Assembly (NCBI GenBank): GCA_012729055.1
Contig: JAAYDW010000045.1
Span: forward strand, 1-64,000
Source of the DNA: Deltaproteobacteria bacterium
GTDB taxonomy: Bacteria > Desulfobacterota > Syntrophia > Syntrophales > Smithellaceae
DNA: 64,000 nt
Direction of reading: 5' to 3'
Within the stretch, counting starts at the first letter, position 1. The number at the start of each line of letters is the position of its first letter. Below the pieces are notes generated by a model, which searched no databases, was not told where the DNA came from, and saw only the letters and a list, made by a program, of their open reading frames with translations. Made by a program: the position numbers and the translations under genes. Of the stretch, positions 1-9,560 are shown one piece after another.

Positions 1-36
1 GCGCCTCCGCGGACCGTGATCATCGTCACAAATTGC

Positions 37-65
37 TTGACTTGTCCGCAGGAGTTTATTAAAAT
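37..65 (+). promoter_or_regulatory. Candidate sigma-70 promoter for the hybrid kinase
   Basis: TTGACT at 37-42, a 17-nt spacer, then TAAAAT at 60-65. Each hexamer differs from the vegetative consensus at one position. Transcription would begin near 72 and leave a leader of about 85 nt before the ATG at 157. Read by eye only. Confidence 0.55.
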
Positions 66-156
66 AAATCAAACGTAACGCATATCTAGGCTGGACATTT
101 CCCTACTGCTCTATGCGCCACTCATTGAAGATTTTTATCGTCGGGGCCCTTATACC

Positions 157-1683
157 ATGGAACGGTATTTAAAAAAGTATCAAAAAGACTCCTTCGAAAA
201 CATCATCGATCTGATTCCCTTCGGTTTACTGCTCGTCGGCGGCGCGCACGATATTGAATATTACAATCGCCAATTTGCCGAAATTTTCGGCTACGACCAC
301 CGTAAAATTCCCAGCCTCTCCGGATGGCTGAATACAGCCTTTCCCAAAAGCGACTACCGCCGCCAGGTGCGTGGAATTCTCTTTTATGAAATTCCATACG
401 CGCAGACCGACGGCAAAAGAACGTACACGGCCACCGTCGCCGCCGGCTCGGAACGCGAAAAGCTCGTACAATTCACGTCCGTGGAACCGGACAATGGAAA
501 AATTCTCTTGATCTGTGAAGACGTCACGCAGGAGAGGAAACTGTCCGCACAGCTGGAGCACGCACAAAAACTCGAATCCATCGGATTGATCGCGGGCGGC
601 GTAGCGCACGAAATCAACAATATTTTAATGGGCATCCAGGGCTACACCTCCCTGATGCTGATGGACATGGACGCCGCACACCCGCATTACGCAAAATTGC
701 AGGCCGTCGAAGCGCAGATCAACAGCGGCTCCGATCTGATCGAACAGCTGCTGCGGCGCTCGAAGGGAGAGCGTTTTGATTTCAAGGCCATTGAACTCAA
801 CGAATTTCTCTCCGGCCTCGCGGCCTCCTTAAGGCAGACGCGTCGCGGCATCGAGTTGAAAGAGCAGTATTCCGCCCATATCTGGGCGGTTGAAGCGGAC
901 GTTGCCCGCCTGGAGCAAGCCTTTCAGGACATCCTGACCAATGCGGTCATTATCGCACAGGGCAAAAGCGCCATGATGCTCAAAACCGAGAATTTCCTGC
1001 TGGATCCACCAGTCGTTTCCCTGCGCGGCGTCAAGCCCGGTCCCTACGTCCGGGTTTCCCTGACGCTGCCCCGGGCTTGGATTGATGATATGACCCGGCA
1101 GAGGCTGCTCGGTCAGGTCAGCGCGCCGGCAAACGGCGTCTTGCAGGCGGAGCCGGCGCTTTCCTTTGCGTACGACGTCATCAAAGGCCACGGGGGAGTG
1201 ATTTCCATCGAAAGCGATCATTTCCGGGGCACAGCTTACCATGTTTACCTTCCTGCATCCTCCCAGACGCCCCATAAAAAAAAGCAGCATCTTCCCACCG
1301 CGAAAACCTTGCCCCGGCAGGAAACGATTTTGCTGGTGGACGATGAAAAGGTCATCACGGAGGTCGCCGCCTCCATGCTGACTCAGCTCGGCTACGCGGT
1401 GCTGATCGCCGCCGACGGCGAAGAAGCGGTGTCGATTTTTCAGGAACACCAAAGCCGTATCGACCTGGTCATCATGGATATCGTCATGCCCGGCATGGGC
1501 GGCGGCGAGGCGATTGACCTCATCCGCGCCATGAATCCGTCCGTAAAAGTGATGCTGTGCTCAGGCTACAGTCTGGACGGCGCGGTCGAAGCCATCATGA
1601 AAAAAGGCGTGCAGATTTTTTTAAAGAAGCCCTTCAAGCTCAAGGATTTTACGCAGAAGATCCGAGACGCGCTCGACGGCTGA
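157..1683 (+). CDS. PAS - histidine kinase - receiver hybrid with degenerate ATP-binding domain
   Basis: 508 residues, probably cytoplasmic since no membrane segment is visible. A PAS-like sensor (about 10-125) is followed by a HisKA dimerisation helix with the H-box GGVAHEINN, a catalytic-ATPase-like region (about 215-370) and a C-terminal receiver (about 390-508) with the phospho-acceptor in VIMDIVMPGMGG and the lysine in LKKPF. The ATPase region aligns well with ordinary PAS-HK-REC kinases but lacks the expected glycine boxes: the G1 position reads LTLPRAWIDDMT and the G2 position PALSFAYDVIKGHGG; only the N-box asparagine (TNA) remains. It may therefore not autophosphorylate and could act as a scaffold or phosphatase, or be trans-phosphorylated. 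It overlaps the convergent aminotransferase by 35 bp. Confidence 0.85.
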   Translation: MERYLKKYQKDSFENIIDLIPFGLLLVGGAHDIEYYNRQFAEIFGYDHRKIPSLSGWLNTAFPKSDYRRQVRGILFYEIPYAQTDGKRTYTATVAAGSEREKLVQFTSVEPDNGKILLICEDVTQERKLSAQLEHAQKLESIGLIAGGVAHEINNILMGIQGYTSLMLMDMDAAHPHYAKLQAVEAQINSGSDLIEQLLRRSKGERFDFKAIELNEFLSGLAASLRQTRRGIELKEQYSAHIWAVEADVARLEQAFQDILTNAVIIAQGKSAMMLKTENFLLDPPVVSLRGVKPGPYVRVSLTLPRAWIDDMTRQRLLGQVSAPANGVLQAEPALSFAYDVIKGHGGVISIESDHFRGTAYHVYLPASSQTPHKKKQHLPTAKTLPRQETILLVDDEKVITEVAASMLTQLGYAVLIAADGEEAVSIFQEHQSRIDLVIMDIVMPGMGGGEAIDLIRAMNPSVKVMLCSGYSLDGAVEAIMKKGVQIFLKKPFKLKDFTQKIRDALDG

Positions 1684-2872
1684 CCTTTTTTGGCCGGCAG
1701 TCCTGAATCGCCCGGGCAAATCCTTCCAGAGAATTGACGATGGTTGAATCCTCCACGCAAAAAGCGATGCGAAAATAACCGGGACATCCGAAACCACGGC
1801 CCGGAACCACGAGAATATTCTCCTGCAAGAGCCGATGGACAAACGCCGCGTCGTCCGGAATCGGACTTTTCACAAACAGGTAAAAAGCTCCCTCGGGTCT
1901 GGCAAATTCGTAGCCGGCCGCGGCCAGCCCCCCGCAGAGGAGATCCCGCTTTTTCTGATAGATTTTGACATCAACCGAGACATTCTGGAGATGGGTCACA
2001 ATCCGCTGCATCAGAGCCGGCGCATTCACAAATCCAAGAATCCGCGTGCACAGAATGAGGGCGGCCATCAGGTCGTCCGCTTCGTGGATTCGCGGATGGA
2101 CGGCGATATAACCGATTCGTTCGCCGGGCAGCGACAATGTTTTGGAATAGGAATAGGCAATGATGCTGTTTGAGTAAGCCTTCAGGATGCTGGGAACCTT
2201 CACGCCGTCAAAAACGATTTCCGAATAGGGTTCGTCCGCAATCAGGTAGATCGGTCTTTTGCGTTCCCGCCCCTTCTTTCTGAACAGGCGCGCGAGATCC
2301 TTGATGCTCTTTTGACTGTACACCTTGCCGGTGGGATTGTTGGGCGAATTGATGATGACGGCCTTCGTCTTCCGGGTAATGGCCCGGCCGATGGCGGCGA
2401 TGTCCGGAGAAAAATCCGGCCGCGTGGAAACGTATTTCACTACGCCGTCGTAATTTTCGATGTAAAACGGATACTCCACGAAAAAAGGCGTGAGGATGAT
2501 GACTTCGTCGCCCGGATCGAGCAGCGCTTTCAGAATCACGTTGAGCGCGCCGCCCGCGCCGCAGGACATGACGATGTGATCGGCCGTCATTTTCAAGCCG
2601 GTCGTCCGGCTGATTTTCCGGGCCACCGCCAGGCGCGTTTCCGGATAGCCCGCGTTCGGCGTGTAGCCGTGCTTGAGCTTGATTTCCTGATCGGCGACTT
2701 TGATCAGCTCCCTTTTAAACGCTTCGGGATGATCCACGTTGGGATTGCCCAGACTGAAGTCATAGACCTTGTCCTCGCCGTGTTTCTTTTTAAGGGCGAT
2801 CCCCTCCTCGAACATTTTCCGGATCATGGACGATCCGGAAAGGGACGCTTTGATCTTTTTTGAAATACTCAT
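1649..2872 (-). CDS. PLP-dependent class I/II aminotransferase
   Basis: 407 residues from the ATG at 2872, chosen because AAGGAT lies just upstream and because the longer upstream reading has no homologous look. Fold-type I landmarks are visible: SPNNPTGK, then SYSKTLSLPGERIGY with the PLP-binding lysine and the phosphate-binding arginine, and a C-terminal FRIAFC segment. The family transfers amino groups between amino acids and 2-oxoacids (aspartate- or aromatic-aminotransferase-like); the substrate cannot be read from the sequence. It follows the HAD phosphatase gene with a 32-bp gap, suggesting co-transcription. The last residues (RRARLGSSA) overlap the end of the convergent kinase gene. 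Confidence 0.85.
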   Translation of the reverse strand: MSISKKIKASLSGSSMIRKMFEEGIALKKKHGEDKVYDFSLGNPNVDHPEAFKRELIKVADQEIKLKHGYTPNAGYPETRLAVARKISRTTGLKMTADHIVMSCGAGGALNVILKALLDPGDEVIILTPFFVEYPFYIENYDGVVKYVSTRPDFSPDIAAIGRAITRKTKAVIINSPNNPTGKVYSQKSIKDLARLFRKKGRERKRPIYLIADEPYSEIVFDGVKVPSILKAYSNSIIAYSYSKTLSLPGERIGYIAVHPRIHEADDLMAALILCTRILGFVNAPALMQRIVTHLQNVSVDVKIYQKKRDLLCGGLAAAGYEFARPEGAFYLFVKSPIPDDAAFVHRLLQENILVVPGRGFGCPGYFRIAFCVEDSTIVNSLEGFARAIQDCRPKKVSRRARLGSSA

Positions 2873-2904
2873 GACAATATCCTTGCATCGGTTGTCGGCA
2901 ACCG

Positions 2905-3567
2905 TCAGAAATTTTCCTTCAGGTACTCGGCGATTGCCCGGAAATCCGTAAACGGGCGGTACGGGGTCGTTCCCTCTTCCTCGCACCTGGCCAGGAGCGC
3001 GTCCTTGGCAAATACCAGATCCGCACAGCGCGACGGGCACACGTCGGAATAACCGTCGCCGATGTAGATGATGCGCTCATACATCAGGCGGTGGTCGTTT
3101 AGAATCTTGTTTTTACAGGTCCCGCAGCGTCCGCACAGGGCGTTGGCCGAGGGAAAATCAAACGACAGAGAGTTGTTCTCTCCGAACACGACGGCGTTGG
3201 AAAAAAATGCAATTTCCCCCAGGCGGTGTTTCTCCAGAATCGCGCGGATGTAAAAATCCAGGCCGTCGGAAACAATTATGACATCCACCTCTTTCTTTCG
3301 CGCCAAACGATAGAAACGCGCGAAGAAAGGATCAATCCGGCCGAGCTTGAGGACATAGGCGGCCAGCCGCCCGGGTGTGGCCTCCATCATCGGCGCGATG
3401 CGACGGTAAGCCGCACGTGAGCCGATGCGGCCGCGCACGGTCTCGCGATCGATGTCATTCCACCTTTTGCCGGTGAAGTGGTCGAGAACCCGGCTGCCCA
3501 CATCCACCGTGCAAATCGTGCCGTCGAAATCACTGATGACCAGCGCCTTTTTCTGTTTTCGTACCAT
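2905..3567 (-). CDS. HAD-IB family phosphatase (MtnX-like)
   Basis: 220 residues. HAD motif I is SDFDGTIC (nucleophile and acid aspartates), motif II is IIVSDG, and motif IV is YIGDGYSD. A cap insert holds a CxxC pair (CGRCGTC). The size and layout match the MtnX/phosphoserine-phosphatase-like HAD-IB group, cytosolic Mg-dependent phosphomonoesterases. The substrate is not evident; no methionine-salvage gene lies nearby. The ATG at 3567 was chosen over a TTG two codons upstream; neither has a clear ribosome-binding site. Confidence 0.75.
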   Translation of the reverse strand: MVRKQKKALVISDFDGTICTVDVGSRVLDHFTGKRWNDIDRETVRGRIGSRAAYRRIAPMMEATPGRLAAYVLKLGRIDPFFARFYRLARKKEVDVIIVSDGLDFYIRAILEKHRLGEIAFFSNAVVFGENNSLSFDFPSANALCGRCGTCKNKILNDHRLMYERIIYIGDGYSDVCPSRCADLVFAKDALLARCEEEGTTPYRPFTDFRAIAEYLKENF

Positions 3568-3582
3568 GATCAAAAAACGCGG

Positions 3583-3894
3583 CTAGTGCTTGCGGCGTTT
3601 GATCAGAACATAAAGGCCCAGCAGCACCAGTACCACCGGCAGAATGTACTGCGAATATTTGTACAGGTCAAAGCCGTAAAATTCGATGACCAGAAAGATC
3701 ACGCCGACCGTGGCGATAAACCAGCCTTCAATGGCCCGGAAACGGTAAATCAGGGTGCTGATGCCGATGACGATCAAAAGAACCGGCCAGGTCTGGCCGA
3801 AGTTGTAGCTGGTCGTCTTGCTGATGAAGATCAACACGCCCAGAGTAATCAAAATCAGTCCGCCGGTGATCACGTTGCGCTTTTCGTTTGGCAT
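3583..3894 (-). CDS. Small four-helix membrane protein (LiaF/LiaI-type transmembrane region, DUF5668-like)
   Basis: 103 residues, nearly all membrane: hydrophobic segments at about 9-26, 35-50, 57-72 and 80-97, ending in a basic tail (IKRRKH). The repeated hydrophobic-glycine pattern (GLILITLGVLIFI, WPVLLIVIGIS) is typical of the membrane part of LiaF-like proteins linked to envelope stress, but the soluble domain is missing. AAGGAG lies six bases before the ATG. It sits immediately downstream of the slipin gene, so it may belong to the same membrane-quality operon. Function unknown. Confidence 0.7.
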   Translation of the reverse strand: MPNEKRNVITGGLILITLGVLIFISKTTSYNFGQTWPVLLIVIGISTLIYRFRAIEGWFIATVGVIFLVIEFYGFDLYKYSQYILPVVLVLLGLYVLIKRRKH

Positions 3895-3941
3895 GGGATG
3901 CTCCTTAGCTGAAATTATTTTATCGGCACAACAGCTGCTGT

Positions 3942-4706
3942 TTATGCCTTTTCCGCCAGTTTCATGAAGGGCTTGAATAAATCGATCGGAATCGGAAACA
4001 CCGTGGTGGAATTGTTTTCCGCCGCAATCTGATTCAGGGTCTGCAGATAGCGCAGCTGCAGCGACATGGGCTGCGTCTCCATCAGGGCGGCTGCTTCAAT
4101 CAGCTTCTGCGCCGCCTGGAATTCACCTTCCGCGGCGATGATCTTTGCCCGTCGTTCTCGCTCGGCTTCCGCCTGCTTCGCCATCGCGCGCTTCATCTCT
4201 TCCGGCAGATCAATGTGCTTGACTTCCACGAGCGATATTTTGATGCCCCAGGGGTCGGTGCTGCGGTCGAGAATTTCCTGCAGCTGCAGATTGATTTTTT
4301 CGCGCTCCGAAAGAATTTCATCGAGTTCCACCTGACCGCAGACGCTTCGCAGCGTCGTCTGAGAGAGCTGCGACGTGGCAAAGAGAAAATTTTCCACATT
4401 GACAACGGCGGCGTTCGCGTCCAGCACACGGAAGTACACGACGGCGTTGACCTTGATCGAAACGTTGTCCTTGGTGATGACGTCCTGCGGCGGAACGTCC
4501 ATCGTGATTGTCCGCATGTCGATCCGGACGATTTTATCGATGCCGGGAATGATGATGATCAATCCGGGCCCCTTGACGTCGCGGATCCGTCCCAGACGGA
4601 AGATCACCGCCCGTTCGTATTCGTTGAGAATTTTAATGGCCGACGCCAGAAACATGACGACCAGAACAACCACCACCAAAAGGGGTATCGGTAATGAACC
4701 CAGCAT
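3942..4706 (-). CDS. Slipin / stomatin-like SPFH-domain membrane protein
   Basis: 254 residues: one N-terminal membrane helix (about 8-25) then an SPFH/band-7 domain ([33 protein letters not shown]), a coiled-coil rich in A, E and R ([20 protein letters not shown]) and a C-terminal oligomerisation tail. Slipins form membrane microdomain scaffolds and are the classic partner of NfeD-type serine proteases, which cleave the slipin C-terminus. The nfeD homologue is directly upstream in the same operon with a 22-bp gap. The start is supported by AAGGAGG seven bases upstream. Confidence 0.9.
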   Translation of the reverse strand: MLGSLPIPLLVVVVLVVMFLASAIKILNEYERAVIFRLGRIRDVKGPGLIIIIPGIDKIVRIDMRTITMDVPPQDVITKDNVSIKVNAVVYFRVLDANAAVVNVENFLFATSQLSQTTLRSVCGQVELDEILSEREKINLQLQEILDRSTDPWGIKISLVEVKHIDLPEEMKRAMAKQAEAERERRAKIIAAEGEFQAAQKLIEAAALMETQPMSLQLRYLQTLNQIAAENNSTTVFPIPIDLFKPFMKLAEKA

Positions 4707-4728
4707 AGTCTTTCCTCCTTGATCTATC

Positions 4729-6030
4729 TTATTTTTCGTTTTTTATTTCTTCAACGATCAGCTTCAGGCCGTCTACTTTTTTGATTTTGACTTTCGCGCC
4801 CCGGGGAATGAACTCGTCGCTTAGGGCCGTCCAGTATTCCCCCTGGTAGAAGACCTTGCCCTCTTTGTCGATGTCCGTTCTGGCCTCGCCGCGTCCTTCG
4901 ATCATGGACTCGGTTCCCGAAAAATGCTTCCTCATCTGCGCCTTGACGGCCATCCCGATCACGACGATAAAAAATAAGGAAGCCGCCAGCACGGCCGGAA
5001 TCAGCACCTGCAGCGAAATCCGCAGCGCCGGCTCCGGCGTGTCAAACAGAATGAAGGACCCCAGGGCCAGGGAAATGACCCCGCCCACCGTCAGCATCCC
5101 GTGACTCATAATTTTAATCTCCGCGATAAACAAAACGATACTGAAGAGGATCAGCAAAACCCCCGTGTAGCTCACCGGCAGGGTGGCCAGGCCGAAAAAA
5201 GCCAGGAGCAGGGCAATGCCGCCGATGACGCCGGGCAGGATCGCCCCCGGCGTCGAAAATTCGAAATACAGCCCCGCCAGACCGATCAGCAAAAGCAGGT
5301 AGGCGATGTTCGGATTGGAAATCGCCGCCAGAATGCCCTGACGCGTCCCCATCTTCTTGGCGCTCGTGACGGCCCCGGCGCCGGCAATTTTCTTTTTCTT
5401 GCCGGCAACGGTCACTTCCTTCTGATCGATGGCCGCAAGCAGGCTGTCAATGTCGGGCGCCACGACGTCGATGACACGGAGCCGGAGGGCCTCGTCCGCC
5501 GTGATGGACTCGCTTTTGCGCACCGCCTTTTCCACCCATTCTTCGCTGCGCCCCCGCGTCCTGGCGATACTGCGCGCATACGCCGCCGCGTCGTTTTCAA
5601 TCTTGCGGGACATGGTTTTGTCCATCTGCCCGCCGCCGATGCCGATGGCCACGGGGTGGGCGGCGCCTATGTTGGTGCCGGGCGCCATCGCGGCGACATG
5701 CGCGGCCTGCGCGATGATTACTCCCGCCGACGCGGCCCGCGCGCCCGACGGATAGACATAGACGATGACCGGCAGAGGCGCGTTGAGCAGGCTCTTGGCG
5801 ATATCCCGCATGGCGTCGTCGAGTCCTCCGGGCGTATCGAGCAGAATAATCAGGCCCTCCGCCCCCGCTTGGGCGGCCTCCTCCACATTTTCCGCGACAT
5901 ACTTTGCCTGCGGCGAGGTGATGACGCCTTCCAGTTTTATGACCTGGAAGAGCGGCTTCTTCTCCGCGGCCTGAACGGCGCCGGCGGCCGCCGCCAGGCA
6001 AAGCAGCAGCAGGACAATTTTTTTCATCAT
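4729..6030 (-). CDS. NfeD1b-type membrane-bound ClpP-class serine protease
   Basis: 433 residues from the ATG at 6030. It has a signal peptide ([21 protein letters not shown]), then a periplasmic ClpP/crotonase-fold protease with DTPGGLDD and the nucleophile serine in [10 protein letters not shown]; the general-base lysine is probably in DKTMSRK. Several transmembrane helices follow (about 255-370), then a cytoplasmic OB-fold NfeD domain near the C-terminus. The family degrades stomatin tails, matching the slipin gene next door. The ATG overlaps the stop of the upstream uracil-DNA glycosylase gene (ATGA) and is preceded by AGAGGTG, so translation is probably coupled. A longer in-frame reading starting at 6105 lies inside the upstream gene and was not used. 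Confidence 0.9.
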   Translation of the reverse strand: MMKKIVLLLLCLAAAAGAVQAAEKKPLFQVIKLEGVITSPQAKYVAENVEEAAQAGAEGLIILLDTPGGLDDAMRDIAKSLLNAPLPVIVYVYPSGARAASAGVIIAQAAHVAAMAPGTNIGAAHPVAIGIGGGQMDKTMSRKIENDAAAYARSIARTRGRSEEWVEKAVRKSESITADEALRLRVIDVVAPDIDSLLAAIDQKEVTVAGKKKKIAGAGAVTSAKKMGTRQGILAAISNPNIAYLLLLIGLAGLYFEFSTPGAILPGVIGGIALLLAFFGLATLPVSYTGVLLILFSIVLFIAEIKIMSHGMLTVGGVISLALGSFILFDTPEPALRISLQVLIPAVLAASLFFIVVIGMAVKAQMRKHFSGTESMIEGRGEARTDIDKEGKVFYQGEYWTALSDEFIPRGAKVKIKKVDGLKLIVEEIKNEK

Positions 6031-6776
6031 GGCGACACCTCTTTGACCTGTGATGATTCTGCGCCCAGTCCGATCTCCTTCATAATCAGCTGGACGTCTT
6101 CCCAAACCTGTTTTTTCGCCGGCGGATTGCGCAGCAGATACGCCGGATGATAGGTCGGCATCAGTTTAATCCCCTCGTAGATATGAAAGCGTCCGCGCAG
6201 CGCGCTAATCGGCGTTTCGGTCTTCAGCAGTGTTTTCGCGGCAAACGATCCCATCGCGCAGATGACCTCGGGGGAGATGAGCGAAAGCTGCCGCTTCAGG
6301 TAAGGTTCGCACAGCCGGATTTCCTCGGGCAGCGGGTTGCGGTTTCCCGGCGGGCGGCATTTGAGAATATTGCAGATATAGACATCCTTGCGCTCAAGCC
6401 CCATGGCCCGAATGATGTTGGTTAAAAGCTGGCCGGCCCGCCCCACGAACGGCAGTCCCTGTTCATCTTCATCGGCGCCCGGCGCCTCGCCCACAAAAAC
6501 GAGGCGGGCGAAACGGTTTCCATCGCCGAAAACGACGTTCTTGCGCGTTTTGGAAAGCATGCAGCGCTCGCAGCCGGCGACATCCCTGTTGAGGTCGCGC
6601 CACAGGTCCGGAGGCTCCGCAACGGCCGGCCCGCCGCGCCGCGGCCGGGGCTTGCTTACGTCCACGCTCACGTAAAGACTCTCCGCGTTCTGGACCTGCC
6701 CCTTGACGGATTTAACGACCGACAAGAGCCGCCTGCGGATTTCTTCCGGAGATGATGGCGACAAGATATCCGTCAT
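6027..6776 (-). CDS. Type-4 uracil-DNA glycosylase ([4Fe-4S])
   Basis: 249 residues. The family-4 glycosylase signature is plain: [20 protein letters not shown] (uracil pocket and catalytic region), [14 protein letters not shown], and [13 protein letters not shown] at the active-site loop. Four cysteines are placed as cluster ligands: CERC near residue 80, the CNILKC region and C in RLCEPYL. It removes uracil from DNA as the first step of base-excision repair. The N-terminal 70 residues are a basic, low-homology extension. It overlaps coaBC upstream and nfeD downstream by 4 bp each. Confidence 0.9.
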   Translation of the reverse strand: MTDILSPSSPEEIRRRLLSVVKSVKGQVQNAESLYVSVDVSKPRPRRGGPAVAEPPDLWRDLNRDVAGCERCMLSKTRKNVVFGDGNRFARLVFVGEAPGADEDEQGLPFVGRAGQLLTNIIRAMGLERKDVYICNILKCRPPGNRNPLPEEIRLCEPYLKRQLSLISPEVICAMGSFAAKTLLKTETPISALRGRFHIYEGIKLMPTYHPAYLLRNPPAKKQVWEDVQLIMKEIGLGAESSQVKEVSP

Positions 6777-7987
6777 TTCTTTCCGCGGGACCCTTTCTGT
6801 GCGCCAAGCGTCCGGACATGATCCAGGATGCGGTGGGCGGCTTCGAGTTTCGACATTTTTTCCAGAGCGATCGTCTTCCCGTTTCTGTCAAGAATCGTGA
6901 TGACGTTGGTGTCCGTCTGAAACCCCGCGCCTTCCTCGCGCAGATTGTTGGCGATGATCATATCCAGATTCTTTTTCACAAGCTTCTGGCGCGCATTGTC
7001 GAGCAGATCCTCCGTCTCCATGGCGAAGCCGACCAGCAGGCCTTTTTTCTTCCTGGCGCCGAGGTCCGCAATAATGTCGGGATTGCGCGCAAGCTCCACC
7101 GCCGTCATGCCGCGGTCTTTCTTGATTTTCTGAAGAGCCTGCGCTTTGGGCCGATAGTCGGCCACGGCCGCGGCCTTGATGATCAGCGTCGCGTCGTCGC
7201 AGCAGTCCATAACGGCCTGATGCATTTCCATCGCGGTGCGCACTTGAATAACTTTCTCCACCCGCGGCGCGGGAAGATGCGTCGGCCCGCTCACCAGCGT
7301 CACGTGCGCGCCGCGTTGATGAGCGGCCCGGGCCAGCGCGTAGCCCATTTTCCCCGACGACCGGTTGGTGATATACCGGACGGGATCCAACGGCTCCTGT
7401 GTCGGTCCGGCGGTGATCAAAACCTTTTCTCCCGCGAAATCCCTGGGCAAAAAAAGATTTTCGATCGCATCGAGAATGTCCGGAATATCGGGCAGGCGTC
7501 CCGCGCCTGTCGTTTTACACGCCAGTTCGCCGACGCCGCTTTCCATTACCGCATACCCGAAACGAATGAGTTTGCCGATATTTTCCTGCACGGCGGGATT
7601 GGCGAGCATCTTGTCGTTCATCGCCGGACAGACGAGCACGGGTTTGTTTTGCGCCATCAGCGTCGTGGTCAGAAGGTCGTCCGCGATGCCGGAGGCGATT
7701 TTGCCGATCACGTTTCCCGTCGCCGGCGCGACCACAAAAGCGTCGGCCCAGTCGGCCAGCGCGATATGGGCGATGTCGTAGCGCTCGGTCAGCGCAAACA
7801 GGTTCGTGTACACCGGACCCTGGGAAAGCGTCTGCAGCGTCAGCGGGGTGATGAACGCTTCGGCGCTTTTCGTCATGATGACCCGGACCTGCGCGCCTGC
7901 CTTGATGAGCGTGCGGGTCAGTTCCGCCGCTTTATAAGCGGCAATGCCGCCGGTGATTCCCAGTACTATTTTTTTGTTTTCCAGCAT
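6773..7987 (-). CDS. coaBC: Bifunctional phosphopantothenoylcysteine decarboxylase / phosphopantothenate-cysteine ligase
   Basis: 404 residues. The N-terminal CoaC flavoprotein half (about 1-185) has GGIAAYKAAEL, the PAMNDKM motif and the substrate loop GELACKTTGAGRL. The CoaB half (about 190-404) has ITAGPTQEPLDPVRYITNRSSGKMG, the phosphopantothenate site. Together they make 4'-phosphopantetheine for coenzyme A. Length and order are standard. No Shine-Dalgarno sequence is obvious before the ATG. The gene heads the minus-strand group coaBC-udg-nfeD-slipin. Confidence 0.95.
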   Translation of the reverse strand: MLENKKIVLGITGGIAAYKAAELTRTLIKAGAQVRVIMTKSAEAFITPLTLQTLSQGPVYTNLFALTERYDIAHIALADWADAFVVAPATGNVIGKIASGIADDLLTTTLMAQNKPVLVCPAMNDKMLANPAVQENIGKLIRFGYAVMESGVGELACKTTGAGRLPDIPDILDAIENLFLPRDFAGEKVLITAGPTQEPLDPVRYITNRSSGKMGYALARAAHQRGAHVTLVSGPTHLPAPRVEKVIQVRTAMEMHQAVMDCCDDATLIIKAAAVADYRPKAQALQKIKKDRGMTAVELARNPDIIADLGARKKKGLLVGFAMETEDLLDNARQKLVKKNLDMIIANNLREEGAGFQTDTNVITILDRNGKTIALEKMSKLEAAHRILDHVRTLGAQKGSRGKK

Positions 7988-8166
7988 GGGCGTTTTAGTC
8001 TCGTACTTGTTTTTTATAGGCGAAATATAACAGCGTTTCCCATCAAGATCAAGGCATAAACGCTTTGATTCAAAGGCGCCGGGGGATATTTTGCTTGCAA
8101 ACCCGGATAAAAATCATTATGAGTGCGCCGGTACATTTCAGATCATTTTTTTTCAGGAGTACAAGT

Positions 8167-9489
8167 ATGAAAAGAATAGGCGCTTATGTGGCGATTGTCG
8201 TTTTTGTCCTCATGGCCGGAGCGGTCGTCTGGCTTTACTTTGCCGGTTATCTGGACCGGGGCAAGCCCGGCATCACGCTCAAAGAAGAGATTTCGGCCAT
8301 AGGCAGGAAAAAAGACATCGATCTTACGCTTTCCGATGCGACAAGCGGACTGGCCCGCGTGAAAATCGAAATCTTCCAGGACCGTCAGACGCGCCTGGTT
8401 GCCGCCGAATCCTTTCCCCGGGGCGTCCGGCAGAAAGACCTGCGGGTGAGCGTCGACACCGAAGCCCTCAAGCTGAAAAACGGCCCGGCGAGCCTCACCA
8501 TCACCGCCGGCGACCATTCGCTGTTCGCAAACGAAACCGTCTGGTCGCAGCAGATCACAATCGATACCCTGCCGCCGCAGATCGCCATCCTCAATCCGGT
8601 GAATTACCTCAACCAGGGCGGAACCGGTTTCATTGCGTACCGGACCTCCAAGCCTTCCGCTCTCACCGGCGTGTACGTAGACCGGCGTTTTTTTGCGGGC
8701 CACACCATCGCGCTTGCCGGCCGGCCGACGACCGTCGCTTACTTCGCTGTTCCCCCGGATGCGGTCAACGGCAAAACGCGGATAGCCGTTTTTGCCCGCG
8801 ACGCGGCCGGCAATGAAGCGCAAACCACGCTGCCCTGTACGATCAAACCGAAAAAATTCCGTTCCGACAAGGTGGACTTGAGCAATTCCTTTCTGCAGAA
8901 AATTGTTCCGGATTTTCAGTCTTCAACGCCGCAGCTTTCGGGAAAAACGCCCGTCGAAGTTTTCGGATACGTCAACTCCACGCTGCGCGACGAAAACACG
9001 CGCACCATTCAGGCCGTCTGCGCCAGGACCGCTCCCGCACGACTCTGGGACGGCGCGTTTCACCGCATGCGCAACGCCAAGCCCATGGCGCTCTTCGGAG
9101 ACCAGCGGACCTACCTGGTGGACGGCAAGCCCTTCGGAAACTCGGTTCATCTCGGCATCGATCTCGCCTCGGTCGCGCACGCGCCGATCGAAGCGGCCAA
9201 CGCCGGCGTGGTGATTTTTGCCGGCCCCCTGGGAATTTACGGCAACGCCGTCATCATCGACCACGGCCTGGGCTTGTCCAGCCTCTACGGTCACCTGTCC
9301 GTCATCGAAACAGCCGTCGGCAAGAATGTTAAAAGAGAAGAAAAAATCGGCCTGTCGGGCCTCACCGGCCTGGCCGGCGGCGACCATCTTCATTTCAGCA
9401 TGCTTGTCGGGGGAGAATTTGTAAATCCCCAGGAATGGTGGGATCCGCACTGGATCGAAGACAATGTGATGAAAAAGATGCAAATTTAA
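8167..9489 (+). CDS. M23 family (LytM) zinc metallopeptidase, membrane anchored
   Basis: 440 residues from the ATG at 8167, which has AGGAG seven bases upstream; the in-frame upstream extension was not used. An N-terminal helix (about 7-28) anchors it in the inner membrane. Residues 30-280 form immunoglobulin-like extracytoplasmic domains. The C-terminal M23 domain carries HLGIDLA (zinc ligands His and Asp), YGHLS and the HLHFSM zinc motif, so it looks catalytically intact. Such enzymes cut peptidoglycan cross-links or regulate amidases. It stands alone, convergent with rapZ. Confidence 0.88.
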   Translation: MKRIGAYVAIVVFVLMAGAVVWLYFAGYLDRGKPGITLKEEISAIGRKKDIDLTLSDATSGLARVKIEIFQDRQTRLVAAESFPRGVRQKDLRVSVDTEALKLKNGPASLTITAGDHSLFANETVWSQQITIDTLPPQIAILNPVNYLNQGGTGFIAYRTSKPSALTGVYVDRRFFAGHTIALAGRPTTVAYFAVPPDAVNGKTRIAVFARDAAGNEAQTTLPCTIKPKKFRSDKVDLSNSFLQKIVPDFQSSTPQLSGKTPVEVFGYVNSTLRDENTRTIQAVCARTAPARLWDGAFHRMRNAKPMALFGDQRTYLVDGKPFGNSVHLGIDLASVAHAPIEAANAGVVIFAGPLGIYGNAVIIDHGLGLSSLYGHLSVIETAVGKNVKREEKIGLSGLTGLAGGDHLHFSMLVGGEFVNPQEWWDPHWIEDNVMKKMQI

Positions 9490-9495
9490 ATTTTA

Positions 9496-9525
9496 ATCCC
9501 CCTGCGCCGCCGGCCGCAGGGGGAT
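9496..9525. terminator. Strong hairpin between convergent M23 and rapZ genes
   Basis: Perfect 11-bp inverted repeat: ATCCCCCTGCG (9496-9506) and CGCAGGGGGAT (9515-9525) around an 8-nt GC-rich loop. There is no long T-run on either side, so it is either a weak bidirectional terminator or an RNA-stabilising end. Confidence 0.55.
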
Positions 9526-9560
9526 CGTCATCTCTCCCGCCTGTCCGCCATCCGCTCCGA

